57,035 nucleotides of DNA from Gemmatimonadota bacterium (GTDB lineage: Bacteria > Latescibacterota > UBA2968 > UBA8231). Location of the stretch: the NCBI GenBank assembly GCA_018660835.1, contig JABJJN010000069.1, forward strand, positions 1 to 57,035, given 5' to 3'. Positions 24,373 through 33,615 of this stretch are shown here, in pieces (the stretch's first letter is position 1; each line of letters opens with the position of its first letter). The translations under genes and the position numbers were made by a program. A model generated the notes under the pieces. The model saw only the letters and a list, made by a program, of their open reading frames with translations, did not search any database and had not been told where the DNA came from.

Positions 24373-26348
24373 TAGCCCGTCGTCTCCGCCTGGGCCGCCT
24401 TGCCGGCGTCAAGTAGTGCAAGGATGGCGTCTACGTCATAGACACACCCACCCCACGTACCACCTCCGGCGTTCTGCAGAGCTGCCCATAGTCTCGTGTC
24501 ATCGGGTAGCTCCGCTTCGGCAGCAAGATCATCGCGAGGTGGTCTGTCCTCAAGGACGGCCCTGCCCCGCTCGGCGCCGAAGACCTCGCCCCCATGACCG
24601 ATGAGATTGATCGAGCCTTGCAGATTGCGCGTATCCACCATGACCTCAAGCACGTCACCCTCAACGAGTCGCCCCACGGGCCCTCCCGCCAACGCCTCCG
24701 GCCCAAGATGGCCAATGCAAGGTCCCGAACTGAAGCCCGAGAAACGAGCATCTGTCAGTAGGGCGACGTCTTTACCATAGTCGAGATACTTCAGCGCGAT
24801 CGTTACCTGGGCAATCTCTTCCATCCCACTGCCCATGGGTCCCGACGACAGCAGGACGATCACATCACCCGCTCGAATCTGGTCGGCCTTGATCGCCGCC
24901 ATCAGCGACCGCTCTGTCGTGAAAATGCGAGCCGGTCCGCTGAGACGATACACTCCGGCCTCGTCCAGCATGCTCGGTGCAATCGCCGTACTCTTTACGA
25001 CGGAGCCTTCCGGGGCCAGATTGCCCTTGGGAAAACAGACCGTGCTCGTGAGTCCCCGATCAGCGGCACGTTGCGGATCCATGATCACCTCATCCGCCTC
25101 AACGCCATCGCTCACCTTGAGTCCCTCACGGAAACGCGTCCGCCGTTCACTCGCCTGCCACCAGTCCAGATTCTCACCCACTGTTCGTCCGCTGACGGTG
25201 AGCGCATCGAGCTTCAGCAGCCCCATCTCGCGTAGATGCAACATCACTTCCGGAACACCGCCGGCGAGAAAGGCGCGGACCGTCGGGTGGAATTCCGGCC
25301 CATTCGGCAAGACATCTACCAAACGCGGGGTCTGACGATTGATGCGATCCCAGTCATCGACCACGGGGCGGCGACGACCGGCGGCATAGGCAATCGCCGG
25401 CACGTGAAGAAGTAGATTCGTCGAGCCACCGAAGGCCGCATGAACAACCATCGCATTGTGGATCGCTGCATCTGTCACGATGTCGTTGCTGCAGATTCCC
25501 TCTTGCTCGAGTGCGACCAGAGCTCGTCCCGAGCGCACAGCAAGGTCAGTCCATACGGGCTGACCAGAAGGGGCCAGTGCCGAATGCGGCAGACTCAAGC
25601 CCAGCGCTTCACCGACAACCTGGGACGTCGCTGCGGTACCAAGGAATTGGCACCCGCCGCCAGGCGAAGCACAGGCGCGACAACCGAGGTCATTGATCTC
25701 GTGGATCGTGATCTCGCCGTGGGCAAGACGCGACCCGACAGATTGGATCTTCCCCGCATCCTCGCCTGACTCGGGAGGAAGTGTCACCCCCCCAGGCACG
25801 ACGACGACAGGTAGTTTCCGCGCCGCAGCCAAGGCCATCAGGATCGCCGGCAGGCCCTTGTCGCAGGTGCCAATACCTAACACACCGCGTCTGGTTGGCA
25901 ACGAACGTATGAGACGGCCGAGCACGATGGCTGCGTCGTTTCGATACGGCAGACTGTCGAACATGCCTGACGTGCCTTGCGAACGCCCGTCACACGGATC
26001 CGAGCAATACGCGGCAAAGGGGATGCCTCCCAGACGCGTGATCTCCTTCGCTGCTGCTTCCATCAACAGGCCCACTTCCCAGTGACCCGTGTGATACCCC
26101 AGGGCAATCGGTTTTCCATCCGGTGCCCGAATACCACCCATCGTGCTGAGGATCAGGAATTCTCTACGCCCAAGTTCTGCCGGATTCCAACCCATTCCCG
26201 CATTCTGACTGAAACCGAAGATGTCGCCACTCGGCGAAGAGAGCACTGTCTCCTCTGTCAGTGGCAGGGCGCCCGTTGGGCCCGCAACCCGGGTGTGAAC
26301 CTGATAGATCGAATCATCCGAATGGAGGATGTCGTCGAGATTTGCCAT
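24372..26348 (-). CDS. YjhG/YagF-type D-xylonate dehydratase (IlvD/Edd family)
   Basis: Fe-S dehydratase of the IlvD/Edd superfamily that closely follows E. coli YjhG/YagF, which dehydrate D-xylonate to 2-keto-3-deoxy-D-xylonate. Seen: SGDIFGFSQNAGMGW, YCSDPCDGRSQGTSGMFDSLPYRNDA, GIGTCDKGLPA, GCRACASPGGGCQFLGTAATSQV (cluster cysteines), HAAFGGSTNLLLHVPAIA and the terminal LPDDTRLWAALQNAGGGTWGGC. 658 residues from the ATG at 26348, matching the family. The GC-coupled position between mqnP and ubiX is odd, since no quinone step needs a sugar-acid dehydratase. It probably belongs to pentose oxidation and shares the transcript by chance or history. Confidence 0.9.
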   Translation of the reverse strand: MANLDDILHSDDSIYQVHTRVAGPTGALPLTEETVLSSPSGDIFGFSQNAGMGWNPAELGRREFLILSTMGGIRAPDGKPIALGYHTGHWEVGLLMEAAAKEITRLGGIPFAAYCSDPCDGRSQGTSGMFDSLPYRNDAAIVLGRLIRSLPTRRGVLGIGTCDKGLPAILMALAAARKLPVVVVPGGVTLPPESGEDAGKIQSVGSRLAHGEITIHEINDLGCRACASPGGGCQFLGTAATSQVVGEALGLSLPHSALAPSGQPVWTDLAVRSGRALVALEQEGICSNDIVTDAAIHNAMVVHAAFGGSTNLLLHVPAIAYAAGRRRPVVDDWDRINRQTPRLVDVLPNGPEFHPTVRAFLAGGVPEVMLHLREMGLLKLDALTVSGRTVGENLDWWQASERRTRFREGLKVSDGVEADEVIMDPQRAADRGLTSTVCFPKGNLAPEGSVVKSTAIAPSMLDEAGVYRLSGPARIFTTERSLMAAIKADQIRAGDVIVLLSSGPMGSGMEEIAQVTIALKYLDYGKDVALLTDARFSGFSSGPCIGHLGPEALAGGPVGRLVEGDVLEVMVDTRNLQGSINLIGHGGEVFGAERGRAVLEDRPPRDDLAAEAELPDDTRLWAALQNAGGGTWGGCVYDVDAILALLDAGKAAQAETTG

Positions 26349-26361
26349 ATGGATTGATCCG

Positions 26362-27258
26362 TCAGGGAACCGACACGGCCCACAGGGGCTGATCACCCAG
26401 CAAGAGCAAGTCGGTGAGAGTGAAAGCAAAATAGGCGACGCTGATGATACTGTTCGCCGTCATGAAGGCCGTATTTACTTTGGTCAGATCGTCAGGTCGC
26501 ACAAGTCGATGCTCCCAGCACAACAGCAGCGTGATCGCACCCACGCCGGCGAAATAGATCCAACGCAATCCCGCCACCGTGCCCACACACAACATGAAGA
26601 CGATCGTCATCACATGTAAGATGCGTGCCAGTCGCAAGGCGCCGACGAGGCCAAAACGAACGGGGATCGAATGCAGCCCAACGCCCTTGTCGTATTCATG
26701 ATCCTGGCAACTGTAGAGGATGTCGAAGCCGGCGACCCAACTCATGACGGCAAGCCCGAGCAGGACAGGCGCAGGATTGAACTGGCCTGCGACGGCGATC
26801 CAGGCACCCAATGGGGCCAGGCCCAGGCCAAGCCCGAGCACGAGGTGTGATCCCCAGGTGAATCGTTTCGTGAAGGAGTATCCCCCGACCACGAACAACG
26901 CTACCGGCGACAGTGCCAGACACAGAGGATTCAGCTTCCATGCGGCACCGATCAGTGCCAAAGCAGAAAGCACGACCAGAATCCATACGGCCAGTGGAGA
27001 CACCACCCCTTGAGGTAGCTCGCGCTGCGCCGTGCGTGGATTGGCCGCATCTATGTGACGGTCCACGAGTCGATTGAAGCCCATTGCGGCAGATCGAGCT
27101 GCGACCATGGCAAGGATGATCCAGCCCACCTGCGCTGCCGTGATCCCTGCAACGGCAGCTGCCAATGCCGCACCGCTGAAAGCGAAGGGGAGGGCGAAGA
27201 TCGAGTGTGAAAACCGAATCATGCGCCCGTAGGTCACGATCGGTGAGGAAGGGCTCAT
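26362..27258 (-). CDS. mqnP: UbiA-family prenyltransferase (MqnP-like)
   Basis: Integral membrane enzyme that attaches the polyprenyl tail to the 6-hydroxynaphthoate-type acceptor in the futalosine pathway. Seen: about eight hydrophobic helices, the first Asp-rich motif as NRLVDRHID near residues 62-70 and the second as YSCQDHEYDKG near 183-193, both needed for Mg-diphosphate binding. 298 residues, normal. ATGA overlap with the mqnA stop. The context of mqnA, mqnC, mqnE and menG favours MqnP over UbiA, which it resembles in sequence. Confidence 0.9.
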   Translation of the reverse strand: MSPSSPIVTYGRMIRFSHSIFALPFAFSGAALAAAVAGITAAQVGWIILAMVAARSAAMGFNRLVDRHIDAANPRTAQRELPQGVVSPLAVWILVVLSALALIGAAWKLNPLCLALSPVALFVVGGYSFTKRFTWGSHLVLGLGLGLAPLGAWIAVAGQFNPAPVLLGLAVMSWVAGFDILYSCQDHEYDKGVGLHSIPVRFGLVGALRLARILHVMTIVFMLCVGTVAGLRWIYFAGVGAITLLLCWEHRLVRPDDLTKVNTAFMTANSIISVAYFAFTLTDLLLLGDQPLWAVSVP

Positions 27259-28178
27259 GCCTGGTCAGTGCCGTTAGAAGCGGAGCCAGATGTGTCCGAG
27301 CCAGATCTGTGGGAACCAGCGGGGTAGAATCTGAGACCTGGTTCCGCATCAATAACGCCATGCACTGCAGCGAGTCGATAGAATTCTCGCAGACCATCAA
27401 GTTCTTCGGCGCCTAGATCGTGGCGGATGTGGTCTCGCAGATAGCGCTCATACAGGGCCGCATCACCTGCACGCTCCCGCTGGAATGTCGCCGCGATCTG
27501 AGGCAGGCAAGCAGAGCCTGCGAGCCGAGCTTGCTGCAGGCGAGCCACATGCCCTGGACCAATGGCGCCCTGTCTCCCCGCCCAAAAAGCGAAGACAAAG
27601 GGCTTCCCCGTCATCATCGTCCACTGTTTGCCAAGATCCAGACTCTGACGCGGGTCCGCGTTGTCCACCGCCGCGTCCTCAGCAACAAGTGGCAGGACGG
27701 GGTCGCCAATCAGCAGGGCCGCATCTGCGTGATGCAGCATCGCATCCAAATCGGGCGCCGCAGCCACATGCTCAGGATCCAGACCAAATTGCTCGCGCAG
27801 CAACACCGTCATGAGCGCCACCGATGTACGGGAGCTTGTATCGACAGCGATACGTTTGATTTTGGCGAGTTCACCGCGATAGAAGAGTCGAACCGTGAGG
27901 ACCTCACCCTGCGAGGCGATCGAGATGCCGGGCACGATCCAGTAGTGCGGATCCTGTCGGGCGTATTCGATGACGGGAATCAGTCCGACATCGATCGATC
28001 CAGCTTCCAGATCTGCGGCGCAGCGAGCGGGCAGATCGTGGTGCAGTTCGAAGGGGCTGTCAGCGCCGTCGAGCCCCACCGTGAGGGATCGTGTATTGAG
28101 ATAACTGACGGCACCCAAGCGAATCTTGGGTGTCAGCACCTGCGAGGATGAACAGTCGGGGTCACCGCTCGCGCTCAT
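27255..28178 (-). CDS. mqnA: Chorismate dehydratase MqnA
   Basis: First step of the futalosine menaquinone pathway: dehydrates chorismate to 3-enolpyruvylbenzoate. Seen: IRLGAVSYLNTRSL at the N terminus, SIDVGLIPVIEY, VDTSSRTSVALMTVLL and LLIGDPVL, the periplasmic-binding-protein-like fold typical of MqnA/D; the SYLNTRSL start distinguishes MqnA from MqnD. A Ser/Gly-rich tail of about 20 residues follows the domain. ATGA overlaps at both ends with mqnC and mqnP. Confidence 0.92.
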   Translation of the reverse strand: MSASGDPDCSSSQVLTPKIRLGAVSYLNTRSLTVGLDGADSPFELHHDLPARCAADLEAGSIDVGLIPVIEYARQDPHYWIVPGISIASQGEVLTVRLFYRGELAKIKRIAVDTSSRTSVALMTVLLREQFGLDPEHVAAAPDLDAMLHHADAALLIGDPVLPLVAEDAAVDNADPRQSLDLGKQWTMMTGKPFVFAFWAGRQGAIGPGHVARLQQARLAGSACLPQIAATFQRERAGDAALYERYLRDHIRHDLGAEELDGLREFYRLAAVHGVIDAEPGLRFYPAGSHRSGSDTSGSASNGTDQA

Positions 28179-29320
28179 GAGGCCGCCGCCAGGGCCTCCA
28201 ACCGCGGGCGGGTAGCGACCGTCGCATAGGCGGTGTTACGACGCTGGGGATCATAGCCGGCGTCACGGATGAGTCGCTCCATGTTGTCGAGCCCCATCTC
28301 CTGGGTATGACTCGTTCCCGCCGCAGAGACCACGTTCTCCTCGAGCATGGTGCTGCCGAAGTCGTTCACCCCGTACTTCAGGCTCACTTGTGCGATTCTC
28401 GGCCCCTGTGTAACCCACGACGCCTGGAAGGATGAGATGTTATCCAGATACATACGCGCCACTGCGACCGTGCGCAGATGATCAAAACCCGTCGCCTTCA
28501 TACCATTCCAGCGCTCGCTGTCAGCGCCCAGGTCTGTATCATCGGGCTGAAAATTCCACGAGATGAACGCTGTAAAACCACCGGTCTCATCCTGTAAATC
28601 ACGCAGCAATCGCAGGTGCTCGATGCGATGATCCGTGGACTCAACGTGACCATACATCATGGTAGCCGTCGTGCGCATGCCAAGGCCATGGGCGATTCGA
28701 TGGACCTCCAACCACTCCTGTGTGCGGTCCTTGCGGAAGCCAATGATGTCGCGCACATCATCATTGAGAATCTCCGCACCCGCTCCGGGAATCGAGTCGA
28801 GACCCGCAGCGCGCAGCCGCGAGATGGTCTCGTCCAGAGGCAATTTCGACAGATGTGCAATGTAGATAATCTCTGTCGCAGACAAGCAATGCAGTTGCAC
28901 AGAGGGATATCGGTCTCTGATCTCGCTGAGCAGATCCTCATAGTAATCGAGGCGCAGTTTTGGATTGAGCCCGCCCTGCATGAGGATTTCATTCGATTTG
29001 GGCTCGTCCCCCCCAAAAGCGACGAGTTCATCGATCTTGGCGAAGATCTGCTCCTTCGACAACGTGTAGCCCTCGTCCGAACCTGGGGCACGATAGAACG
29101 CACAGAAGTCACACTTCACCCAACAGACATTGGTGTAGTTGATATTGCGCCCAACGTTGAACGTGACCGTTGAGTCAGGATACTTCCGCATCCTGACGGC
29201 ATTCGCCAGCAGACCGAGTTCGGCGACATTCGGATGCGCGAAGAGTCTTGCTGCATCTTCATCTGTGATGCGTTCACCATCGCCGACCTTGCTAGCGATA
29301 TCTGTGATATCTGCTGTCAT
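28175..29320 (-). CDS. mqnC: Cyclic dehypoxanthinyl futalosine synthase MqnC
   Basis: Radical-SAM enzyme that cyclises dehypoxanthinyl futalosine. Seen: the cluster motif CWVKCDFC (Cys66, Cys70, Cys73) preceded by RNINYTNV, EILMQGGLNP, SIPGAGAEILNDDVR, TTATMMYGHVE and SWNFQPDDT. 381 residues is normal. Its ATG overlaps the mqnE stop (ATGA). The TTATMMYGH stretch and the QGGLNP form separate it from MqnE, its paralogue next door. Confidence 0.93.
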   Translation of the reverse strand: MTADITDIASKVGDGERITDEDAARLFAHPNVAELGLLANAVRMRKYPDSTVTFNVGRNINYTNVCWVKCDFCAFYRAPGSDEGYTLSKEQIFAKIDELVAFGGDEPKSNEILMQGGLNPKLRLDYYEDLLSEIRDRYPSVQLHCLSATEIIYIAHLSKLPLDETISRLRAAGLDSIPGAGAEILNDDVRDIIGFRKDRTQEWLEVHRIAHGLGMRTTATMMYGHVESTDHRIEHLRLLRDLQDETGGFTAFISWNFQPDDTDLGADSERWNGMKATGFDHLRTVAVARMYLDNISSFQASWVTQGPRIAQVSLKYGVNDFGSTMLEENVVSAAGTSHTQEMGLDNMERLIRDAGYDPQRRNTAYATVATRPRLEALAAAS

Positions 29321-30483
29321 GCCAGACTACCCGCGTTGGCATGCTGTGCCGCATATTCAGGCGCCGCGGCAGGCACATTTTCTGCCTCGACGATGTTGTA
29401 AAGCGAGTCTCGCTCGACAGGCTGCCTGCCTGCTTCGACGATCCGATCCAGCAGGTTCTTCTGCGTCAGTCGCTGCTGGGTATCCTCAAAGCTGGTGCGC
29501 GTAATCTCGTAGTCCATGATGGTCCCATCGATGTCATTGGCACCATACCACAGGGCAACTTGCGATATCTCGATGGTGTTCATGATCCAGAAGGTCTTCA
29601 CATGGGGGAAGTTATCCAGCATCAATCGCCCCACTGCGATCTCTTTCAGATCCAATTGCCCCGTGGGCCCGGGTAGATGGTCAATCTCCGTGCGTTCCGG
29701 GTGGAAAGACAGCGGGATGTAAGCGAGGAAACCATTTGTCTCATCCTGAACTTCGCGCAGACGACACAGGTGATAGACCTTTTCCTCCGTGTTCTCCACG
29801 TGCCCGTAGAGCATGGTCGCATTCGACGGCAGGCCCGCCCTGTGCGCTTCGGCGGCAATTGCGAGCCAATCGTCTGAATCAGCTTTGGTCCAGAACAGAT
29901 CCTCGTGCACACGCTCGGAAAACACTTCGGCGCCACCCCCCGGAAGAGATTCCAGTCCCACACGTCGCATGTCGGCGAAGACTTCAGCGAGTGGCTTCTT
30001 GGCGATTCGTTGAATCTGTGCCACCTCGATCATGGTGAATGCTTTGAGGTGGGCCTCTGGTCGCGCCTGCTTCATCGCTTGCAACACATCCAGATAGTAC
30101 TTGTAGGGCAGCTTGGGATTCACGCCACCCACCATGTGGATCTCAGTAATCGGCACCTCAGCATAATCAGTCACGCGCTTCGCGACCTGCTCCGGGTCGA
30201 GGACATACCCCCGCTCATCCTTCGGCTTCACATAGAACGAGCAGAATTTGCACAGCTTGTTGCAGATGTTGGTGTAGTTGATGTGCTGATTGCGCACGTA
30301 GTAGGTCGTATCCCCATGACGCGCTTCGCGCCCGAGGTTTGCCAGATATCCGAGGATCGGCAGGTCTGCACTTTCATACAGACGGATCCCATCGTCAGCC
30401 GACAGTCGCTGACCATCGACGACTTTGGCGTGGATATCCGCTAGACCAGCACGTTCGATCTGCTGTTGATGAATCACAGGCAA
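29317..30483 (-). CDS. mqnE: Aminofutalosine synthase MqnE
   Basis: Radical-SAM enzyme joining 3-enolpyruvylbenzoate and SAM to give 6-amino-6-deoxyfutalosine. Seen: HINYTNICNKLCKFCSFYV with the CxxxCxxC cluster (Cys74, Cys78, Cys81), EIHMVGGVNPKLPYKYY, SLPGGGAEVFSERVH, NATMLYGHVENTEEKV and IPLSFHPE. 388 residues. The frame opens with TTG at 30483; the GTG two codons later has a better-placed GAG and may be the start. A sigma-70-type promoter lies at 30524-30552, so the gene can be transcribed separately from menG. Confidence 0.93.
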   Translation of the reverse strand: MPVIHQQQIERAGLADIHAKVVDGQRLSADDGIRLYESADLPILGYLANLGREARHGDTTYYVRNQHINYTNICNKLCKFCSFYVKPKDERGYVLDPEQVAKRVTDYAEVPITEIHMVGGVNPKLPYKYYLDVLQAMKQARPEAHLKAFTMIEVAQIQRIAKKPLAEVFADMRRVGLESLPGGGAEVFSERVHEDLFWTKADSDDWLAIAAEAHRAGLPSNATMLYGHVENTEEKVYHLCRLREVQDETNGFLAYIPLSFHPERTEIDHLPGPTGQLDLKEIAVGRLMLDNFPHVKTFWIMNTIEISQVALWYGANDIDGTIMDYEITRTSFEDTQQRLTQKNLLDRIVEAGRQPVERDSLYNIVEAENVPAAAPEYAAQHANAGSLA

Positions 30484-30523
30484 CTCAGGCAGAGGTTAGC
30501 ACAACAGAGGTAGGTTGAGTCCG

Positions 30524-30552
30524 AGTATATCTGTGCTCTCACAGAGCGTCAA
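30524..30552 (-). promoter_or_regulatory. Sigma-70 promoter before mqnE
   Basis: Minus strand TTGACG (30552-30547), 17-base spacer, TATACT (30529-30524); five of six matches in each hexamer. About 40 bases before the mqnE start. Confidence 0.75.
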
Positions 30553-30588
30553 CACGTTGCACGCTGGGCGTTTGGGGCATCCGCCGGA

Positions 30589-31332
30589 CTATTGCTTGAG
30601 TCCCTGATACACGGCACAGATGCCCAGACTCATGGACAGGCCCTGGTTGTTGTGAAAACCAGCGTCTTGCAGCAGTTGCAGGAAGGCGTCGCCTTGCGGG
30701 AAAGTTCCCACTGAGCGCGGCAGATAGCTGTAAGCGGCGCGGTTGCCGGAGATCCAGCCCCCGAGAGTCGGCAGAACATACTTGAAATAGAATTGATAGA
30801 GCTGGCGAAAGCCCGGCAGTGTCGGTTCGGTGAAGTCGAGGACGATCAACTCGCCACCAGGCCGCAGCACGCGAGCGGCCTCAGCCAGACCTGTGGGAAT
30901 ATCACCGAAGTTGCGGACGCCGAAAGCAACCGTGATCAGATCGAAACAACCATCCTTGAAGGGCAGTCGTTCAGCATCTCCCCCCATCAATCGCAGACTC
31001 TCTGGCGTCGCGACCTGTGCCACCTTGGGCACGCCAAGTCGAACCATCTCGATGGCGACATCGGCGCCGATGATCCGTCCCGGACCCAGGCGGCGCGCGG
31101 CAAGGGCAAAATCTCCTGTCCCCGTCGCCAGATCCAGGACACGGGCCGGCGCCTGGCCACGATAGCGGGAGAGAGCTCGACGACGCCAGTAGACGTCTAT
31201 GCCGGCGCTCAACAGATGATTTAGCAGATCGTAACGTCGAGCGATGGCGTTGAACATGGTCTGCACGTCTTTTTTGCGTGCAGCCACCTCGCGCTTGCGT
31301 TCGTCCTTGGTCGCGCTATCCTCTTGAGGCAC
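30589..31332 (-). CDS. menG: Demethylmenaquinone methyltransferase (UbiE/MenG)
   Basis: SAM-dependent C-methyltransferase for the last step of menaquinone synthesis. Seen: FNAIARRYDLLNHLLSAGIDVYWRR, VLDLATGTGDFAL (SAM motif I), GGDAERLPFKDGCFDLITVAFGVRNF and the terminal LSMSLGICAVYQGLK, all UbiE hallmarks. 247 residues. GTG start with no clear ribosome site; the charged first 20 residues might be a slightly extended N terminus. Separated from mqnE by 105 bases that hold a second promoter. In a genome with mqn genes it acts on menaquinone. Confidence 0.93.
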   Translation of the reverse strand: MPQEDSATKDERKREVAARKKDVQTMFNAIARRYDLLNHLLSAGIDVYWRRRALSRYRGQAPARVLDLATGTGDFALAARRLGPGRIIGADVAIEMVRLGVPKVAQVATPESLRLMGGDAERLPFKDGCFDLITVAFGVRNFGDIPTGLAEAARVLRPGGELIVLDFTEPTLPGFRQLYQFYFKYVLPTLGGWISGNRAAYSYLPRSVGTFPQGDAFLQLLQDAGFHNNQGLSMSLGICAVYQGLKQ

Positions 31333-31398
31333 GAAAATGATCCATCTTGGCTGTTGATTGTTCTGGCCGCTGACTGGGCTGTCGGCAGTTGCGCGGCG

Positions 31399-31427
31399 AG
31401 TCTACCGGTTCCCTCCAAGAGTGTCAA
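31399..31427 (-). promoter_or_regulatory. Sigma-70 promoter before menG
   Basis: Minus strand TTGACA (31427-31422), 17-base spacer containing AGGG, TAGACT (31404-31399). Perfect -35; -10 matches 4 of 6. It lies 66 bases before the menG start and is divergent from the histidine-kinase gene. Confidence 0.75.
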
Positions 31428-31461
31428 TCACAGCATCCCACCCAGTGAGCCGTGATCTGAG

Positions 31462-32181
31462 ATGAATTCACCGCGCGACGAACATGAACTCTGGCAATCT
31501 GAAAAGATGGCTGCCCTGGGGCGACTTGCCGCGTCGGTTGCACATGAAATTCGCAATCCCCTTGGTGCCGTCGACATTCAGCTTCAGTTGATGCGAGAGA
31601 CGGCGATTGAACTCGATCCGGATGTTGGTGGGCGATTCGTCGAGCGCCTCGACATTGCTCGAGCCGAGATGCGTCGACTCGATGGTATCGTGCAGAATTT
31701 CCTGCGCTTCTCACGGCCTCCCGCTTTGCACCTGGCCCCCATTGCGCCGCAGAGCCTCCTGGAGCGACTGCATTCACTGGTGGAACCCGAGGCGCGTCAG
31801 CGCGGCGTGGAATGCACGCTACTAGCTGCCGCTGATCTGCCGATGCTGAAGGCCGACGACAATGTCCTGAGTCAGGCACTGCTCAACGTCATCATCAATG
31901 CCCTGCAGGCCGTGGATGACGGCGGGCATGTCGTTCTGAGTGCTGAACGACTTGGCGAGAGTTTCTTGCGATTTCGTGTTGAGGATGACGGCTGCGGGAT
32001 TCCAGATCAGGATCTGGAGCGCGTTTTGGAGTACTACTATACTACCAAAGACACAGGGAGCGGCTTGGGATTGTCGATTGCTCAAGGTATTCTACAGCAG
32101 CACGGTGGCGTGCTTCACCTGCAAAGTCGCCCCGGTGCCGGCACGACAGTTGATCTCGAGATGCCCACCATCGAATCCTGA
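31462..32181 (+). CDS. Soluble NtrB-like sensor histidine kinase without a sensor domain
   Basis: Cytoplasmic two-component kinase, 239 residues. Seen: dimerisation/phosphoacceptor helix RLAASVAHEIRNPLGAV with His28, then the ATP-binding domain: QALLNVIINALQAV (N box), VEDDGCGIPDQDL (G1), YYYTTKDTGSGLGLSIAQGIL (G2). Only about 15 residues precede the H box, so there is no PAS, HAMP or membrane segment: the usual sensory half is missing. Input must come from a partner protein (PII for NtrB is a precedent) or the gene has lost its front. The response regulator follows 45 bases later, so the two are a pair. Confidence 0.88.
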   Translation: MNSPRDEHELWQSEKMAALGRLAASVAHEIRNPLGAVDIQLQLMRETAIELDPDVGGRFVERLDIARAEMRRLDGIVQNFLRFSRPPALHLAPIAPQSLLERLHSLVEPEARQRGVECTLLAAADLPMLKADDNVLSQALLNVIINALQAVDDGGHVVLSAERLGESFLRFRVEDDGCGIPDQDLERVLEYYYTTKDTGSGLGLSIAQGILQQHGGVLHLQSRPGAGTTVDLEMPTIES

Positions 32182-32226
32182 ATTCCAGCCTCCACCACCC
32201 ACTCCTCCAATCGGTAAGACCACTCC

Positions 32227-33615
32227 ATGGCGGAACCGCCTGCCCGGATTCTCGTCGCTGACGATGAAGTCTACATCCGCGAAGGACTCAAGGAAGCACT
32301 TGAGCTGCCCGGCTATGCGGTGGAAACCGTCCCGGATGGCGATGCAGTACGAGACCGCCTCCGGCAAGCGCACTACGACCTCGTTATTCTGGATCTGCGC
32401 ATGCCCGGTTCGTCTGGCATGGATCTGCTGGAACATGTAGGCCAGCAGTATCCAGATACGCAAGCGATCCTGCTCACTGCCCATGGCAATGTCAGCACCG
32501 CCGTGGAGGCGATGAAGAAGGGCGCCCACGACTTCCTGACGAAACCCGTCGATCTGGCTCACCTGCGACTCGTCGTCAAAAGGGCCATCGATCGCGCTGA
32601 GCTCTTGCGAGAGAATCGCGAACTGCAGTCAAAGCTCGAAGCCCGGCAGGAGACGGACGACGCCTTTCGTCGAATCGTGCGACGCAGCGCGGCGATGCAA
32701 CGAGCAACACGACTCGTCAAACAGGTCGCCCAATCAGATGTACCTGTATTGCTCAGAGGCGAGACAGGTGCCGGCAAGGAATTGATCGCACGCGCCGTGC
32801 ACGAACGCAGTCGACGTTCAGAAGGCCCCTTTGTCGCCGTCAATTGTGGTGGTTTCACGGAGGATCTCTTCGCCAGCGAACTCTTCGGCCACAAACGAGG
32901 CGCCTTTACGTCTGCCCATGCCGATCGCCCCGGTCGTTTTTCGCTGGCTGAAGGTGGCACCCTGTTTCTCGATGAGATCGGCGAGGTTCCCCTCAAGAAT
33001 CAGGTCGATTTGCTGCGTGTTTTGGAGTCCCGGGAATTTCAGCCCCTGGGAGACACCCGAGTCCACAAAGCGGATGTACGTATCATCGCGGCGACAAACC
33101 GCCACCTGGAAGCGGCAGTAGAATCCGGCAGATTCCGGGACGATCTCTACTATCGGCTCAACGTCGTCCCCATTGACATCCCCCCACTGCGCGATCGGCG
33201 CGAGGACATTCCGACCCTCGTCGAGTGGTTTTTCGACGAAACCTGCCGCGCCTATGAGCAGCCTCGAAAAAGGCCCGATCCGGCGGCCATGGAGTTGCTC
33301 ACTCGTCATCCGTGGCCCGGCAATGTTCGCGAGTTGCGGAATGTCATACAACGACTCGTCGTAACCAGCGACGGTGCCCTTGTAGGGACGCGTCAGGTTG
33401 GGGAAGTATTGGGAGAAATTCTCGAGGTCGAAGACACCTCCTCCACGTCCAGCCGTATTAGTCTCACCCTCGGAACATCGATCGATGAAGCGGAACGCGA
33501 GTTGATCGTCCACACCCTCGAGCGCCTGACGTCGAATCGACGTGAAGCAGCACAGATCCTTGGGATCAGCGTTCGCACGCTGCAGTACAAGCTGAAACAA
33601 TACGGACTCAGCTAA
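32227..33615 (+). CDS. NtrC-family sigma-54 response regulator with GAFTSA loop
   Basis: Transcription activator of sigma-54 RNA polymerase. Seen: receiver domain 1-120 with phosphoacceptor Asp56 (VILDLRMP) and Lys106; AAA+ domain with Walker A GETGAGKE (178-185), Walker B GGTLFLDE (243-250), and LYYRLNVVPIDIPPLRDRREDI; C-terminal Fis-type helix-turn-helix (NRREAAQILGISVRTLQYKLKQYG). The sigma-54-contacting loop reads GAFTSA (225-230) instead of GAFTGA. Gly-to-Ser there could change coupling to sigma-54, so some variant function is possible. ATG start. Partner of the upstream kinase; nearby sigma-54 promoters at 33882 and 40311 are plausible targets. Confidence 0.9.
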   Translation: MAEPPARILVADDEVYIREGLKEALELPGYAVETVPDGDAVRDRLRQAHYDLVILDLRMPGSSGMDLLEHVGQQYPDTQAILLTAHGNVSTAVEAMKKGAHDFLTKPVDLAHLRLVVKRAIDRAELLRENRELQSKLEARQETDDAFRRIVRRSAAMQRATRLVKQVAQSDVPVLLRGETGAGKELIARAVHERSRRSEGPFVAVNCGGFTEDLFASELFGHKRGAFTSAHADRPGRFSLAEGGTLFLDEIGEVPLKNQVDLLRVLESREFQPLGDTRVHKADVRIIAATNRHLEAAVESGRFRDDLYYRLNVVPIDIPPLRDRREDIPTLVEWFFDETCRAYEQPRKRPDPAAMELLTRHPWPGNVRELRNVIQRLVVTSDGALVGTRQVGEVLGEILEVEDTSSTSSRISLTLGTSIDEAERELIVHTLERLTSNRREAAQILGISVRTLQYKLKQYGLS

